In this document: positions 1 to 9,184 of the stretch, in pieces
Position numbering within the stretch: position 1 is the first letter of the stretch
Layout of the letters: each line of letters starts with the position of its first letter
Source of the DNA: Ancylomarina sp. 16SWW S1-10-2
GTDB taxonomy: Bacteria; Bacteroidota; Bacteroidia; Bacteroidales; Marinifilaceae
Assembly: GCF_009669305.1 (NCBI RefSeq)
Contig: NZ_SADB01000011.1
Coordinates: 62,582-126,581 of the forward strand
DNA length: 64,000 bases
Reading direction: 5' to 3'
Made by a program: the position numbers and the translations under genes
Notes under the pieces: model-generated
Seen by the model: the letters and a program-made list of their open reading frames with translations, nothing else
The model's database searches: none
What the model was told of the DNA's origin: nothing

Positions 1-406
1 GAGAAAATTCCTTTGCAAAAGGAACATGATATTTTTTAAAAAGCTTATGGGTTAAGCGTTTGTTTCTGCAAGCTCCTACAAGCTTTTCATCAGCCACCAA
101 ACAATGCACACCTATATCGGCAAATCTGCCTTTATTACATACTAACGGAATCAGTTCCGTATCAATTGTAGGTATAATTATTTTGATACGATTATCAATA
201 CACAAACGTATTAAATAGTCAATATATCTGTCATCTGTTACTTTATTTACTTTAAAGGAACCGTCAGCCACTTGACAGGCAGAAGACAGTGTTGGATTCA
301 CATCTGTAGTATAAACCTTACCATCAGGAAAATATTGTTTTAACTCTTTTTGAAAAGCACGTACCAATGATACTCGTCTTCCTGCTGAAGTAATTAATAT
401 ATTCAT
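1..406 (-). CDS. ATP-grasp protein, N-terminal part (runs off the window)
   Basis: An open frame reads leftwards from an ATG at 404-406 to the window edge, giving 135 residues without a stop. It starts with NILITSAGRR and a Rossmann-like segment, has IIIPTIDTEL at about residues 76-85, and then KRLTHKLFKKYHVP at about 116-129. This is the pre-ATP-grasp layout of carbamoyl-phosphate-synthase-like ligases found in polysaccharide loci. The ATP-binding and catalytic parts lie outside the window, so the substrate cannot be told. It is the last visible gene of locus A, 33 bp after the glycosyltransferase ending at 440, and probably in the same transcript. Confidence 0.75.
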   Translation of the reverse strand, partial: MNILITSAGRRVSLVRAFQKELKQYFPDGKVYTTDVNPTLSSACQVADGSFKVNKVTDDRYIDYLIRLCIDNRIKIIIPTIDTELIPLVCNKGRFADIGVHCLVADEKLVGACRNKRLTHKLFKKYHVPFAKEFS

Positions 407-439
407 AAAATGAATAATAAAATTAAGATTTGAAAAACT

Positions 440-1456
440 TTATTTAATAATTTTTAAGCAGCTATTTAATTTCATAAAAAAGAACAATAATGTTTTATGA
501 TTAAAAATCGTTGTTAATATTTTAAGTTTTATTGAATTATAATCAAGACCAATAAAGTTATTTAAAGGATATACATTAATGGAATCCATTTCTAGAATAA
601 ATTGTTTAATCTCTTTAAAAGACACATTGTCTTTAAGTAACCTAATGAAGAGAAAAAACACATAAGATTCCTGCCTAGCCCTCAATCTTTTAATAGCATT
701 ACTATCAGCACCTTTGCGATCAGCCAACTTTATGAGATTTGTAAATTTATGCACTATAAATTTGAAATCCTCGCTTATCTTTGCCAGGTGAGATTTCGAC
801 TTATTATGCATAATAGAATCTTCATTAATAAAATATCTATAAATATTTAAATCTAAATACGAAGCCCGCTTGCAATTAAGAAGCAATTCTGTAGTAAAAA
901 TTCCATCCTCAATAATCTTTCCTTCCTCAAATAACAGGTTTGTAATAACAAGTATATCTCTTCTAAACAAATACCACCATACTGTATTATAATAATTAAA
1001 GTTTGATATATATGAAAGCCCATCATATACCTGGATATCATCTGGATTAAATTTTGAAAAATCTACAATTGACTTGTAATTCGAACTAGACGTGTTAGTC
1101 ATAGAAAAACCTAAGAAATCTAATTGTGAAATAACTGCAATATTTATAAGATTTTTTAAAACAAGTGGAGCGATATAATCATCTGAGTCAACAAAAAATA
1201 GATATTCACCTTTAGCTTCCCTTATGCCAATATTTCGTGCGGCACTTTGGCCTTGATTCTCCTGACTTATAATTTTAAGATTTTCATATTTACTCTTATA
1301 AATATTAACTATATCTAAGCTTGAATCTGAAGATCCATCATTCACAACAATAACTTCATAATCTCGATGATCTAAATCTTGATTAAATAAACTATCAAAA
1401 CATCTAGCTAGATATTTTTCTCCATTATAAACTGGAATAATAATACTTAACAACAT
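440..1456 (-). CDS. Family 2 glycosyltransferase
   Basis: A 338-residue GT-A fold enzyme expected to add one sugar to the lipid-linked repeat unit on the cytoplasmic face. The N-terminus SIIIPVYNGEKYL is the family opening. NDGSSD lies at residues 39-44, the metal-binding DSDDY at 90-94 and a candidate base-bearing ED at 183-184. The C-terminal third is helical and variable, as in capsule GT2 enzymes. Donor and acceptor cannot be read from the sequence. Upstream lies a 444-bp gap with a glycosyltransferase relic, so this gene may have been joined to the operon by rearrangement. Confidence 0.88.
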   Translation of the reverse strand: MLLSIIIPVYNGEKYLARCFDSLFNQDLDHRDYEVIVVNDGSSDSSLDIVNIYKSKYENLKIISQENQGQSAARNIGIREAKGEYLFFVDSDDYIAPLVLKNLINIAVISQLDFLGFSMTNTSSSNYKSIVDFSKFNPDDIQVYDGLSYISNFNYYNTVWWYLFRRDILVITNLLFEEGKIIEDGIFTTELLLNCKRASYLDLNIYRYFINEDSIMHNKSKSHLAKISEDFKFIVHKFTNLIKLADRKGADSNAIKRLRARQESYVFFLFIRLLKDNVSFKEIKQFILEMDSINVYPLNNFIGLDYNSIKLKILTTIFNHKTLLFFFMKLNSCLKIIK

Positions 1457-1636
1457 AATTAATAGTTTTATTTAAATTTCTCTATTGCAACATGATTACA
1501 AACTCTAATAACCTCAGTAATCTAAACTTTTTTCACACTCATAATCAATTGATGGGAATCTAATTTCAAGACAAATTATAAAAAATATGTTAATAAAATC
1601 ACATATTGCATTAATAATATTCTAACGAGATTTAAA

Positions 1637-1830
1637 AGTTAACTCTTTTCGTTTTTCTATATTAATTTGTAAATCGTGCATTGTATAAAAAGTACTTCTT
1701 TATTTTTAGGTAAAACGATATGTCTTTAAATCCATTTTCAATAATTTCATTGCAAATATTTATGTAGTTACAATACAAAGCAGTAACAGAACTCTAGCTT
1801 CATAACTCAAATTGGAAAAAGACTCTTGAA
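1637..1830 (-). pseudogene. Relic of a family 4 glycosyltransferase C-terminal domain
   Basis: The gap 1457-1900 is not empty. Positions 1641-1830 align by eye with 4810-5000 inside the intact glycosyltransferase gene 4704-5867. The best stretch is 1738-1779 against 4909-4951, with roughly 34 of 43 positions matching by hand alignment. In the matching frame the relic reads NICNEIIENG, against NINGSNEIIEDG in the intact protein. It is broken by a stop and by small indels. I see no start codon or other domain, so it is decayed debris of a duplicated or replaced glycosyltransferase. The rest of the gap shows no gene. Confidence 0.6.
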
Positions 1831-1900
1831 AAAAATAAGTGAAAATATTCTAGAATTAAAAAAAACGTATATCTTTTTTTAAAGAGAAACTCTAATTCAT

Positions 1901-2971
1901 TTAAGACTGCATCCGGTATAGAGGAAAAAACTCGGAATCTCGATTCAGGACATCGAAATTCTCCAACAATTTTTTTTCCTTAAGTTCAACCAACTGACAA
2001 TACAACTTAGGGTTATAGATTTTTTTCCCTACATAAAAGGGAACAACACCCTCTGGAGCAAAGGCTTTTTTATAGGAAAATAACGAATCTAACAACTTAT
2101 GACCTCCTCCTAAAACGTAATAACTTTTATTATTATCTATTCCCCATTGAATAATGTTATATTTAACAAAATCATTTGGCCTGTATTGAAAAGAATCTCT
2201 ATCTGTAGCCGAAAGAAATGAGTAAATTTTATGATCTGATATTAAAACTAAATCAACAGATAGAATTTGATTACCCTTTTTTGCATAGAAATAAACAAAA
2301 TGACCTTTCAATTTATCATGAATTCGTTCAAAAAATTCACGCTTAAAATAATATTTTTCATTTGCCATTAGTCTATCCATTGTACCATAATAAATATCCA
2401 AAAAAGCTTCAATCTGTTTTCCATCAAGATCTAAGACTAAACTCAAATCATTTTTAACAGCTTTTCTTACATTATTTCTCACCTTAGGTTTAAATTCCTT
2501 CCAAAGCTGATCTTTACCTTTCCGTAAATCGCATACAATATTCTCATTATTATGACTTACTTCACCATTAAATTTTTCACGACTTTTGCTGTATAAATCA
2601 AAACGAATAAACTCACTAATCACGTTTTGCGATATGGCCCATTTTTCAAATTTTGAGTAAAATTCATCCAAAATCGAGTTGAAATCACCCTCACCAATAA
2701 GGTACAAACCTCCATATCCATAAGGAGAGATAATATCTTTGCATTTTTTATAATCATGGTTTTCGTTAAATTCAACAGATAAACTTCTTAAACAAAAGGG
2801 ATAAATAACCATTAGATCACCCCTGCTCAACACAGCACATAATGCTTCTGAATAGTCATCAAAAAGATTTAAATAATCAGGATGTGCAAAAATTTCTTTT
2901 CCATTCCATCCTTTCCAAATATTTAACCAAGCTTGATAATCTGCTTCTTTTTTGACATAAAGTATTTTCAT
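1901..2971 (-). CDS. FemAB/CelD-like GNAT acyltransferase
   Basis: A 356-residue protein of the GNAT-fold group that includes FemAB-like and CelD-like proteins. It is clearly paralogous to the products at 37765-38826 and 41212-42282: all three share an N-terminal EIFAHPDYL segment, an SPYGYG-type segment, NIVCDL, a K.R.N.RKA segment and a closing PEG..PFYVGKKIYN block. No transmembrane segment is visible, so it should be cytosolic. Family members transfer acyl or aminoacyl groups, so an N- or O-acylation of a sugar is a reasonable inference, but substrate and reaction are unknown. It lies between the NeuD-like gene and the relic at 1637-1830. Confidence 0.75.
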   Translation of the reverse strand: MKILYVKKEADYQAWLNIWKGWNGKEIFAHPDYLNLFDDYSEALCAVLSRGDLMVIYPFCLRSLSVEFNENHDYKKCKDIISPYGYGGLYLIGEGDFNSILDEFYSKFEKWAISQNVISEFIRFDLYSKSREKFNGEVSHNNENIVCDLRKGKDQLWKEFKPKVRNNVRKAVKNDLSLVLDLDGKQIEAFLDIYYGTMDRLMANEKYYFKREFFERIHDKLKGHFVYFYAKKGNQILSVDLVLISDHKIYSFLSATDRDSFQYRPNDFVKYNIIQWGIDNNKSYYVLGGGHKLLDSLFSYKKAFAPEGVVPFYVGKKIYNPKLYCQLVELKEKKLLENFDVLNRDSEFFPLYRMQS

Positions 2972-3052
2972 ATGACAATATTTTCAATATAAAAGACGAT
3001 CTTCTTTAATAGAAATTTGAAATCTAACTTCAAACATTATTTAATTAAAAAA

Positions 3053-3730
3053 TTAAAGACTAGAACTCAAATTCGATTTATTTTTTAGAGAATCACCCAA
3101 AGACCATAATTTTTGTTGAGGTTCATAATACCTTATAATACGACCTGGGTTACCAACCACAATCGCATAATCTGGCACATCTCTAATAATCACTGCACCA
3201 GCTCCAATAATGCCCCAACTACCAATTTTTATTCCAGGTATAACAGTTGCTCCAGCTCCAATTTGAGTACCCTCTCCTACCTTAACATTACCACACAAGG
3301 TTGCCTGAGGCGATATATGTACAAAATCGGACAAAGTACATTCGTGACCAACGGAAGATCCCGTATTAAGAATTACATGCCTACCAATTTTACAATCAAC
3401 CTGTAAAATGGCATTTCGTATAATGACTGTTCCTTCTCCAATTTGAGCCGTTGGAGAAATGCTAGCAGAAGGATGTTGAATTGAGCCAAATAAAGCTCTA
3501 ACCTGTTCAACAATTCTTTTTCGAATTCGATTATCGCCAATAGCCACAATCAAAGGATGTGTGTGATTTTCGCTTCGATATGCACCTAAAAAAGGAACAT
3601 CCTTAAAGCCTGTCAATTCGGGGTTATCATCAAAAAAACCCATAACATTCCCATGATTAGCCTTAATACATTCTACAACAACCTTGGCATGCCCGCTACC
3701 TCCATAAAGTAAATAGTTTCTATCTTTCAT
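3053..3730 (-). CDS. NeuD/PglD-like sugar N- or O-acetyltransferase
   Basis: A 225-residue acetyltransferase with an N-terminal Rossmann-like nucleotide-sugar domain (LLYGGSGHAKVV, residues 7-18) followed by a left-handed beta-helix of hexapeptide repeats at about 88-205. GHE at 128-130 holds the expected catalytic His-Glu pair, and the His in FVHISP is at the position that contacts acetyl-CoA. In PglD this fold acetylates UDP-4-amino-4,6-dideoxy-GlcNAc to make UDP-di-N-acetyl-bacillosamine; NeuD acts on sialic acid. The adjacent initiating transferase supports the PglD-type role. The matching dehydratase and aminotransferase are absent from the visible part of locus A. It overlaps the transferase fragment 3720-3926 by 11 bp. 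Confidence 0.83.
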   Translation of the reverse strand: MKDRNYLLYGGSGHAKVVVECIKANHGNVMGFFDDNPELTGFKDVPFLGAYRSENHTHPLIVAIGDNRIRKRIVEQVRALFGSIQHPSASISPTAQIGEGTVIIRNAILQVDCKIGRHVILNTGSSVGHECTLSDFVHISPQATLCGNVKVGEGTQIGAGATVIPGIKIGSWGIIGAGAVIIRDVPDYAIVVGNPGRIIRYYEPQQKLWSLGDSLKNKSNLSSSL

Positions 3731-3926
3731 TTCCTAAAAACTCCTCCATTATTTCAGCATTAATAGGCGTTTCATCTTTCCCCATCAACACATTAAAAAT
3801 TGTTTTAAATAATATCTTTAAATCCAAACCAAAACGAATATGGTCCACATAGTAAATATCTAAACCAAATTTCCTACTCAAAAAAAAATTCCAACAAGAT
3901 TCAATCATAAAAAGCCATAAGCACAA
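3720..3926 (-). pseudogene. C-terminal fragment of an initiating sugar transferase
   Basis: The open frame has 68 codons, but only the last 50 or so look like protein. KFGLDIYYVDH followed by DLKILFKTIFNVL and a GKDE...GNER end matches the tail of the intact transferase at 38958-39566, which has KFKLDLYYVEN, DVRILFKTVINVL and GKDESPE...GNDT. The membrane helix, the Asp-Glu catalytic pair and the GPRPL motif of the family are missing. The bases upstream (3927-4052) show no recoverable remainder. It is best read as what is left of a second initiating transferase once coupled to the NeuD-like gene, now replaced by the gene at 4053-4673. Confidence 0.7.
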
Positions 3927-4052
3927 AGCCCTTTATAATGCACAATCCTCTTTCTTATTCTTCCCAGAGAAACTGGTAACCATAATCTCAAAGATCACTA
4001 GACTATTTAAGCAATATAAACAGTCTATTACACGTTTTTTTATCTATAACCA

Positions 4053-4673
4053 CTATATTTTTTCTTTCCGTTCATAATCTAACCTATCGCCATTAACATT
4101 AGATATCACGACAATATCTTTACAAATAATTACATTTTTAATGGTCAGTAGAAAAATAGAAACATCTTGTTTAAGTGACATATTATGGACGTATTCAACG
4201 TCTAATTGTAACTTGTTCTCCCATGATAAATTATTACGACCTAAAACCTGAGCCAAACCTGTAATGCCTGGACGAACAGTATGTCTTAAAGTTTCTTCTT
4301 TGGTGTAATAGGGTAAATATTCTGGAAGTAATGGTCTTGGTCCTATCATACTCATTTCTCCTTTTAGAACATTAAATAATTGAGGCAATTCGTCCAAAGA
4401 GGTTTTTCGAATAAAGTTTCCAATTTTAGTTAAACGTTGGGCGTCAGAAAGTAATTCTCCATCAACACCCAGCTCATCTGTCATGCTTTTAAATTTAATA
4501 AGCTTAAAGATTTTTTCATTTTTACCAGGTCGATACTGAGTAAAAAAAGGATTACTATTATTAACAATAAAAAGTGCAATCGTAATAATAAAAAAAAAAG
4601 GTGAAAAAACTATCAAACCTAAAAAAGCTAGAATCCTATCCAAAATCCATTTAACACGTAAATACATATTCAA
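4053..4673 (-). CDS. Initiating sugar-phosphate transferase (PglC/WcaJ catalytic-domain type)
   Basis: A 206-residue monotopic phosphoglycosyl transferase that loads the first sugar phosphate onto undecaprenyl phosphate at the inner membrane. A hydrophobic re-entrant helix covers about residues 12-37. IKFKSMTDE lies at about 59-67, the catalytic Asp-Glu at 94-95 in SLDELPQ, GPRPL at 111-115 and PGITGLAQVLGR around 138-149. It is the short form without the N-terminal dehydratase-like domain of WbaP or WcaJ. The C-terminal tail after about residue 180 differs from the other two intact paralogues in the window, so the sugar donor may differ. It sits just before the fragment of a second transferase. 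Confidence 0.9.
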   Translation of the reverse strand: MNMYLRVKWILDRILAFLGLIVFSPFFFIITIALFIVNNSNPFFTQYRPGKNEKIFKLIKFKSMTDELGVDGELLSDAQRLTKIGNFIRKTSLDELPQLFNVLKGEMSMIGPRPLLPEYLPYYTKEETLRHTVRPGITGLAQVLGRNNLSWENKLQLDVEYVHNMSLKQDVSIFLLTIKNVIICKDIVVISNVNGDRLDYERKEKI

Positions 4674-4703
4674 TTCGTTTTATTAGAAATAACTCACTTC
4701 AAG

Positions 4704-5867
4704 TTATTCTTTGATCTCATTCAATAGACTTTCATATTCCTTAAGTAACTCATCCCATACAAATTGCCTTTCATATCTATCAATAATATTTTGACGAGCT
4801 GTAAGAGTCAACATTTTTCGTTTCTCTTTATTCACAAACAAATCCTTCATTGCAGCATAGAGAGCTTCAACATCTTTAGGTGGAATGATAATCCCATTAT
4901 GACCATCTTCAATAATTTCATTAGACCCATTTATATTGGTTACAATACAAGGTAAATCCATAGCTCCAGCCTGCATAACAGCATTAGGAAAACCTTCTCT
5001 ATAGGACGGTAAAATGAAAACATCAGATATAGCAAAAAAAGGACGCACATCCTCTTGATAACCTACCCAAATAATTCCAGGATGATTTATTATTTTTTCT
5101 TCTGTTAATGGTAATAATGGATCTAATTCTTTTTCGAAAGGACCAACTAAAAGTAATCGAGCAAGGTCATCAAATTCATAAAGTCTACTAAATGCTGCAA
5201 CCAATTCATTAATTCCCTTATCACCAACAATTCGACCAACAAAAATATAAACAATATGATTCTTATTAACATCCAATTTAGAACATAAAGCCAACTGTTT
5301 ATCTTCAGATATCTCACACTTAGAAAAGTATTTCGTATCTATACCATTAACATTACCGTTGCCTATCACTTCTAGAGGTTTTCTAGTTATCCAATTATTT
5401 ATCAAATCATTTTTAACCCCTTGTCCTTCAGGAATAATCTTTGTCGCAAATAAGCATGTTAAACAATCCATGGTTTTCAATAAAAAACACATAAAACCAT
5501 ATTCGCTAGGAAAAATTAACCCAGTAAAAGTGTGAATTCGTATAGGTACTCTTGCAAAAAAGCCAGCAGTCATGCTTAACAAACCAGCCTTAGGAGTCAT
5601 AGAATGAATTATATCTGGTTTTTCCCTTCTGAATAAATGATATAACTTGAACAATGATATTAAATCCTTACGCATATTTATTCTACGCTCAATATTTATT
5701 TCAAAACTACCAACACCTTCGCCTTTATGAATATCAGAATGGGCACTCCCTGGCGATGCAACAGCATAAATATCAAAATATTTATTCAGGAAGCGAAGTT
5801 GCCCTTTCAGAAAACCAGATAGCGTTACTGGAACCGCAGCAATACGAAATATTTTTCTTTTACTCAT
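4704..5867 (-). CDS. Family 4 glycosyltransferase
   Basis: A GT-B enzyme of 387 residues if started at the second Met (5867). That start overlaps the stop of the upstream gene as ATGA, the usual translational coupling; the ATG at 5885 would add six residues. HSMTPKAGLLS and IRIHTFTGLIFPSEYG mark the acceptor domain, and VGRIVGDKG with SYREGFPNAVMQAGAM the donor domain. The second glutamate of the usual EX7E motif is a glutamine here, a variation also known in related capsule enzymes. It is paralogous to the locus B gene at 43394-44539. It acts just after the initiating transferase in gene order, so it may add the second sugar (inference). Confidence 0.87.
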   Translation of the reverse strand: MSKRKIFRIAAVPVTLSGFLKGQLRFLNKYFDIYAVASPGSAHSDIHKGEGVGSFEINIERRINMRKDLISLFKLYHLFRREKPDIIHSMTPKAGLLSMTAGFFARVPIRIHTFTGLIFPSEYGFMCFLLKTMDCLTCLFATKIIPEGQGVKNDLINNWITRKPLEVIGNGNVNGIDTKYFSKCEISEDKQLALCSKLDVNKNHIVYIFVGRIVGDKGINELVAAFSRLYEFDDLARLLLVGPFEKELDPLLPLTEEKIINHPGIIWVGYQEDVRPFFAISDVFILPSYREGFPNAVMQAGAMDLPCIVTNINGSNEIIEDGHNGIIIPPKDVEALYAAMKDLFVNKEKRKMLTLTARQNIIDRYERQFVWDELLKEYESLLNEIKE

Positions 5868-6979
5868 TGATACAAAGTCAACCATTTTTCAACTACAACA
5901 TCCATCAAATATTCTTCTCGGATTTTCTCAATAGAATACGCTCCCATTTGTTTTCTATCACCTTCTGAAAGATTCATCATTTTTTGCATTGAAATTGCAA
6001 GCTTTTCAGAATTTCTAGGAGAAACTAAAAAACCATTTTTATCATTCTCGATAATTTCAGAACAGCCTCCAACATTTGTAACCACAACTGGTAATCCATG
6101 ACTTGCAGCTTCTAAAATCGATATGGGTAATCCTTCCCAAGCTGAGGACATTACAAATGAATCAGCTTGACAGATTAAATCTGCAATATCATTTCGTCTT
6201 CCTAATAGCTTAAAGTACGAAGCCAAGCCTTCAATCTCAATTAATCTTTGTATTGATTCCTGCCCTTCTCCATCACCAGCAATTAATACCTGAAATTTCC
6301 GACTATTTTTATCAGCTAAAAATTTAACAGCATTCACGAGATTAGGATAATCTTTTTGAATATTATAACGTCCAATAGCTAAAAAAATAAAAGGTTTATC
6401 ATTCTTTAAACTAGGCTGTATTGTAAATAATTTATTTTTCTTTTTTGGTAATTCAATACCATTAGGAACAAAGGTTGTTTTATCTTTTGAAAACAAACCT
6501 TTTTCTATATATAAATCTGTACCTACTTGACTTACATTAGTATTATAGGATGACAAAAAATCTGTATATCGATAAAAATAATCTCTAATTCCACCACCTT
6601 CATCAATATTATGGGCAGTGGATATTAAACGAGGAAACTTCTTAGAAAATATCTTACTAATTCGGGCTAAAAAAACTGCATGTATCATGTGTGCATGCAG
6701 AACATGTGGCTTTAACTTTTTAATTATCCTTAACAACCTAGATATAGCTCTCACATCAGGATATCCCTTTTTCATTCCAAGACTAAGAACATCAATACTC
6801 AACTTGTTTGAAAGATTTAAAAACTCATCATCAGGTTTAATCATTGAAATTACAGTAACTCGATGCCCCAATTTAAGCATTTTTTCTGCTAAGTGCATTA
6901 CTTGAAACTCAGCACCACCATAACTCCAAGAAGTAATTAAATAAATGATATTAAACTTTCTATTTTTTATTACATTCAT
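5864..6979 (-). CDS. Family 4 glycosyltransferase
   Basis: A 371-residue GT-B retaining-type glycosyltransferase. The N-terminal acceptor domain begins IIYLITSWSYGGAEFQVMHLA and includes HAHMIHAVFLAR. The donor domain has FLAIGRYNIQKDYPNLV and SAWEGLPISILEAASHGLPVV, which contains a normal EX7E motif. A membrane anchor is not seen, so it should work as a peripheral cytoplasmic enzyme on the lipid-linked oligosaccharide. Its stop overlaps the start of the next gene by ATGA, so the two are translated together. Sugar specificity is not visible. Confidence 0.88.
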   Translation of the reverse strand: MNVIKNRKFNIIYLITSWSYGGAEFQVMHLAEKMLKLGHRVTVISMIKPDDEFLNLSNKLSIDVLSLGMKKGYPDVRAISRLLRIIKKLKPHVLHAHMIHAVFLARISKIFSKKFPRLISTAHNIDEGGGIRDYFYRYTDFLSSYNTNVSQVGTDLYIEKGLFSKDKTTFVPNGIELPKKKNKLFTIQPSLKNDKPFIFLAIGRYNIQKDYPNLVNAVKFLADKNSRKFQVLIAGDGEGQESIQRLIEIEGLASYFKLLGRRNDIADLICQADSFVMSSAWEGLPISILEAASHGLPVVVTNVGGCSEIIENDKNGFLVSPRNSEKLAISMQKMMNLSEGDRKQMGAYSIEKIREEYLMDVVVEKWLTLYQ

Positions 6980-7063
6980 GATATAATTTGAATAATGGAC
7001 CTACGAAATAATCTGTAAAATATATTTTACTCATATATTAAATTATACATCAGAAATTCTTTA

Positions 7064-7942
7064 TTATAATTTGTACTTGGGATCTTTTAGAAACATGAAA
7101 AATCCAGGAACAATAGAGATTAATGTATTCAAAACACCAATCTGTCGTATTTTGTCCTTAATTGATTTTTTAGAATAGGGTGCAAATCTCCAAAAATTGA
7201 TACCTGCCCTCAATTTATACCACAAGGGAATTTTGTATTTACTCAATTCTGAGTAATGCAATAGATAGGCATCTGGTGTACTTTGTCTGTTTTGAACAAT
7301 TGTGCTAGACATACTACCCGGCTCGTATTCGCAGAAATAAAGTTTCTCATTAAAAAAACGCAGCATCTTCTTATGGGACATTCTATTCCACAAAAGAGCA
7401 TTTGGGGCATATTTACCCTCAAATATTGGAAATAAATGTTCCTTGATCAATTTAGTTTTAAAACATTCATACTTATCACCAGTATACTTGTATTTATACC
7501 TATAATCAATATTCGTACAATCAAGCGTATCATAATCGACCTCACCTCCGACACAGCTTCCATCAAAATATGCTTTTAGGCCTGCAACACCCGCGAATTC
7601 ATCATTACTTTTAATTTTTTCGAAAAAATAAATTAAACGCTCAATAGCATTGTCTGCCAAATAATCATCACTATCTAAAAATGCAAAAAGTTCACTATTC
7701 GCATTAGTAATTGCTGTGTTAGTTGCAAAATATTGTCCTCTGTTTTCTTGATAGATATAGACAATATCAATTTCATTTTCTAAAATATAACTTTCAATTA
7801 AAGCTCGCGTTTCATCCTGACTTCCATCATCAATAATTAGCCATTCGAAATTTTTGCATGTTTGCCTTTTTAAACTATCGTAAGCTCTAGGTAATAATGC
7901 AACGCGATTGTAGGTAGGAGTGAAAATTGTAATCTTTTTCAT
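7064..7942 (-). CDS. Family 2 glycosyltransferase
   Basis: A 292-residue GT-A enzyme. It opens with ITIFTPTYNRVALLPRAYDSL, has DDGSQDETR at about residues 37-45 and LDSDDYL at about 93-99 for metal and nucleotide binding. The TPTYNR opening and length resemble the amylovoran/colanic-type GT2 subgroup rather than the VPVYN subgroup of the other GT2 genes here. It lies between the EpsG polymerase and the GT4 gene at 5864, with short gaps, and is inferred to build the locus A repeat unit. Confidence 0.88.
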   Translation of the reverse strand: MKKITIFTPTYNRVALLPRAYDSLKRQTCKNFEWLIIDDGSQDETRALIESYILENEIDIVYIYQENRGQYFATNTAITNANSELFAFLDSDDYLADNAIERLIYFFEKIKSNDEFAGVAGLKAYFDGSCVGGEVDYDTLDCTNIDYRYKYKYTGDKYECFKTKLIKEHLFPIFEGKYAPNALLWNRMSHKKMLRFFNEKLYFCEYEPGSMSSTIVQNRQSTPDAYLLHYSELSKYKIPLWYKLRAGINFWRFAPYSKKSIKDKIRQIGVLNTLISIVPGFFMFLKDPKYKL

Positions 7943-7996
7943 ATAGAATTTGATTGCTTAATTACTAATCCTTTAAATAAATTCAATTAATATTCC

Positions 7997-9142
7997 CTAA
8001 AAGCCAGACACCAATAGGGCTATTTCATTGCCCCCTCCAAGAGGTTCACGCATACCGAGATAATAAAACATGAAATATGTAAAAGAGAAATACAGCAGAA
8101 TCACAAGCCCTATTAAGGCGTATTGATACTTCAACATTTTTTCCTTTAGAAGAGGGTATATAATAACGATAGCCATTAAAAACCAGGATAAATAGGCAAA
8201 ACGATTGGAAAAACTGGCACGGATAACTAAAATCCAAAAGGCATTACTCAGTAAATAGGTATTATAAATTTGATGATATAACTTATCCTTAAAATGATAT
8301 TTATATATATATACTGCTCCTGCTGCTACAGCTGTTGAACTATACAATAAGAAATCCCATCGAAAACCAGTATGTGAAAATTGATCAGCATTCCCTGTAC
8401 TTGTTAAATAACCAGCAAACCTATCATCAGCAAAACCCAAGCTTGCAAAGAAATGCTCCCAAAAGCCACCCATTGTTACAGAAAGAACAATAGAACATAT
8501 CCAAGCATATAGGTACAGTTTTGAACTGTTATTTATAAATGTTAAGCCAAAAGCTAATAAAGGCAAAAGCATCGACTTGTGAAAAAGAACCGAAATCAGA
8601 AATAATATCGACATGATGCCTATCGATTTTCTGTAGGATAATGCACAAATAAAAAAAGAACTTGCTATACCTGCCCGAATACCATTTGTTCCATAAGACC
8701 AAAAAGAAAAACTACCAATAAAAATTAAAAGAGCGAAAAAAGTGTAATTGGAATACCAACGAGTAAATGCCAAATAAACAGGTAAAATATACAAGAGACT
8801 ACACAATACAAAAAATGCATGCACATTCATTACAGATGCACTCTTACTCATGAAAAATTGAAAAACAATATCCTTTTGAACTTGTTTGTTACCACCACTT
8901 GCAAGGTATTCAAATTGCTTAGCATAAGTTGCCATATCCCCAAAATACTTACCACTAATAGGTCGAACCCCCATATATAAAACTACAAATAGAAGCGTTA
9001 AAAGTGCAGCTGTTTTATTAAACACAAGACAACTAGATTCATATCCAACAAAAGAATTGGTATGAATAATAATAATCAGAACAAGCAGTAAGATTACATT
9101 GTAATATACCTCAGTATAATACTCTAAGGGAATTTCAAACAT
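7997..9142 (-). CDS. EpsG-type polysaccharide polymerase
   Basis: A 381-residue integral membrane protein with about ten hydrophobic segments, the likely Wzy-like polymerase of locus A. It carries the EpsG-family region PISGKYFGDMATY near residues 61-73 and a later FSFWSYGTNGIRAGIASS segment. The same blocks occur in the locus B paralogue at 45529-46629 (PFSGRYFVDMSTY and FSFWGYGVNGIRNG), and both start with PLEYYT. It would join flipped repeat units on the periplasmic side. One polymerase per locus is what a Wzx/Wzy pathway needs, which supports the assignment. Confidence 0.85.
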   Translation of the reverse strand: MFEIPLEYYTEVYYNVILLLVLIIIIHTNSFVGYESSCLVFNKTAALLTLLFVVLYMGVRPISGKYFGDMATYAKQFEYLASGGNKQVQKDIVFQFFMSKSASVMNVHAFFVLCSLLYILPVYLAFTRWYSNYTFFALLIFIGSFSFWSYGTNGIRAGIASSFFICALSYRKSIGIMSILFLISVLFHKSMLLPLLAFGLTFINNSSKLYLYAWICSIVLSVTMGGFWEHFFASLGFADDRFAGYLTSTGNADQFSHTGFRWDFLLYSSTAVAAGAVYIYKYHFKDKLYHQIYNTYLLSNAFWILVIRASFSNRFAYLSWFLMAIVIIYPLLKEKMLKYQYALIGLVILLYFSFTYFMFYYLGMREPLGGGNEIALLVSGF

Positions 9143-9184
9143 TTATTAAACTTCTAGTTATTAAACCCGATGAATTATCTAGAA

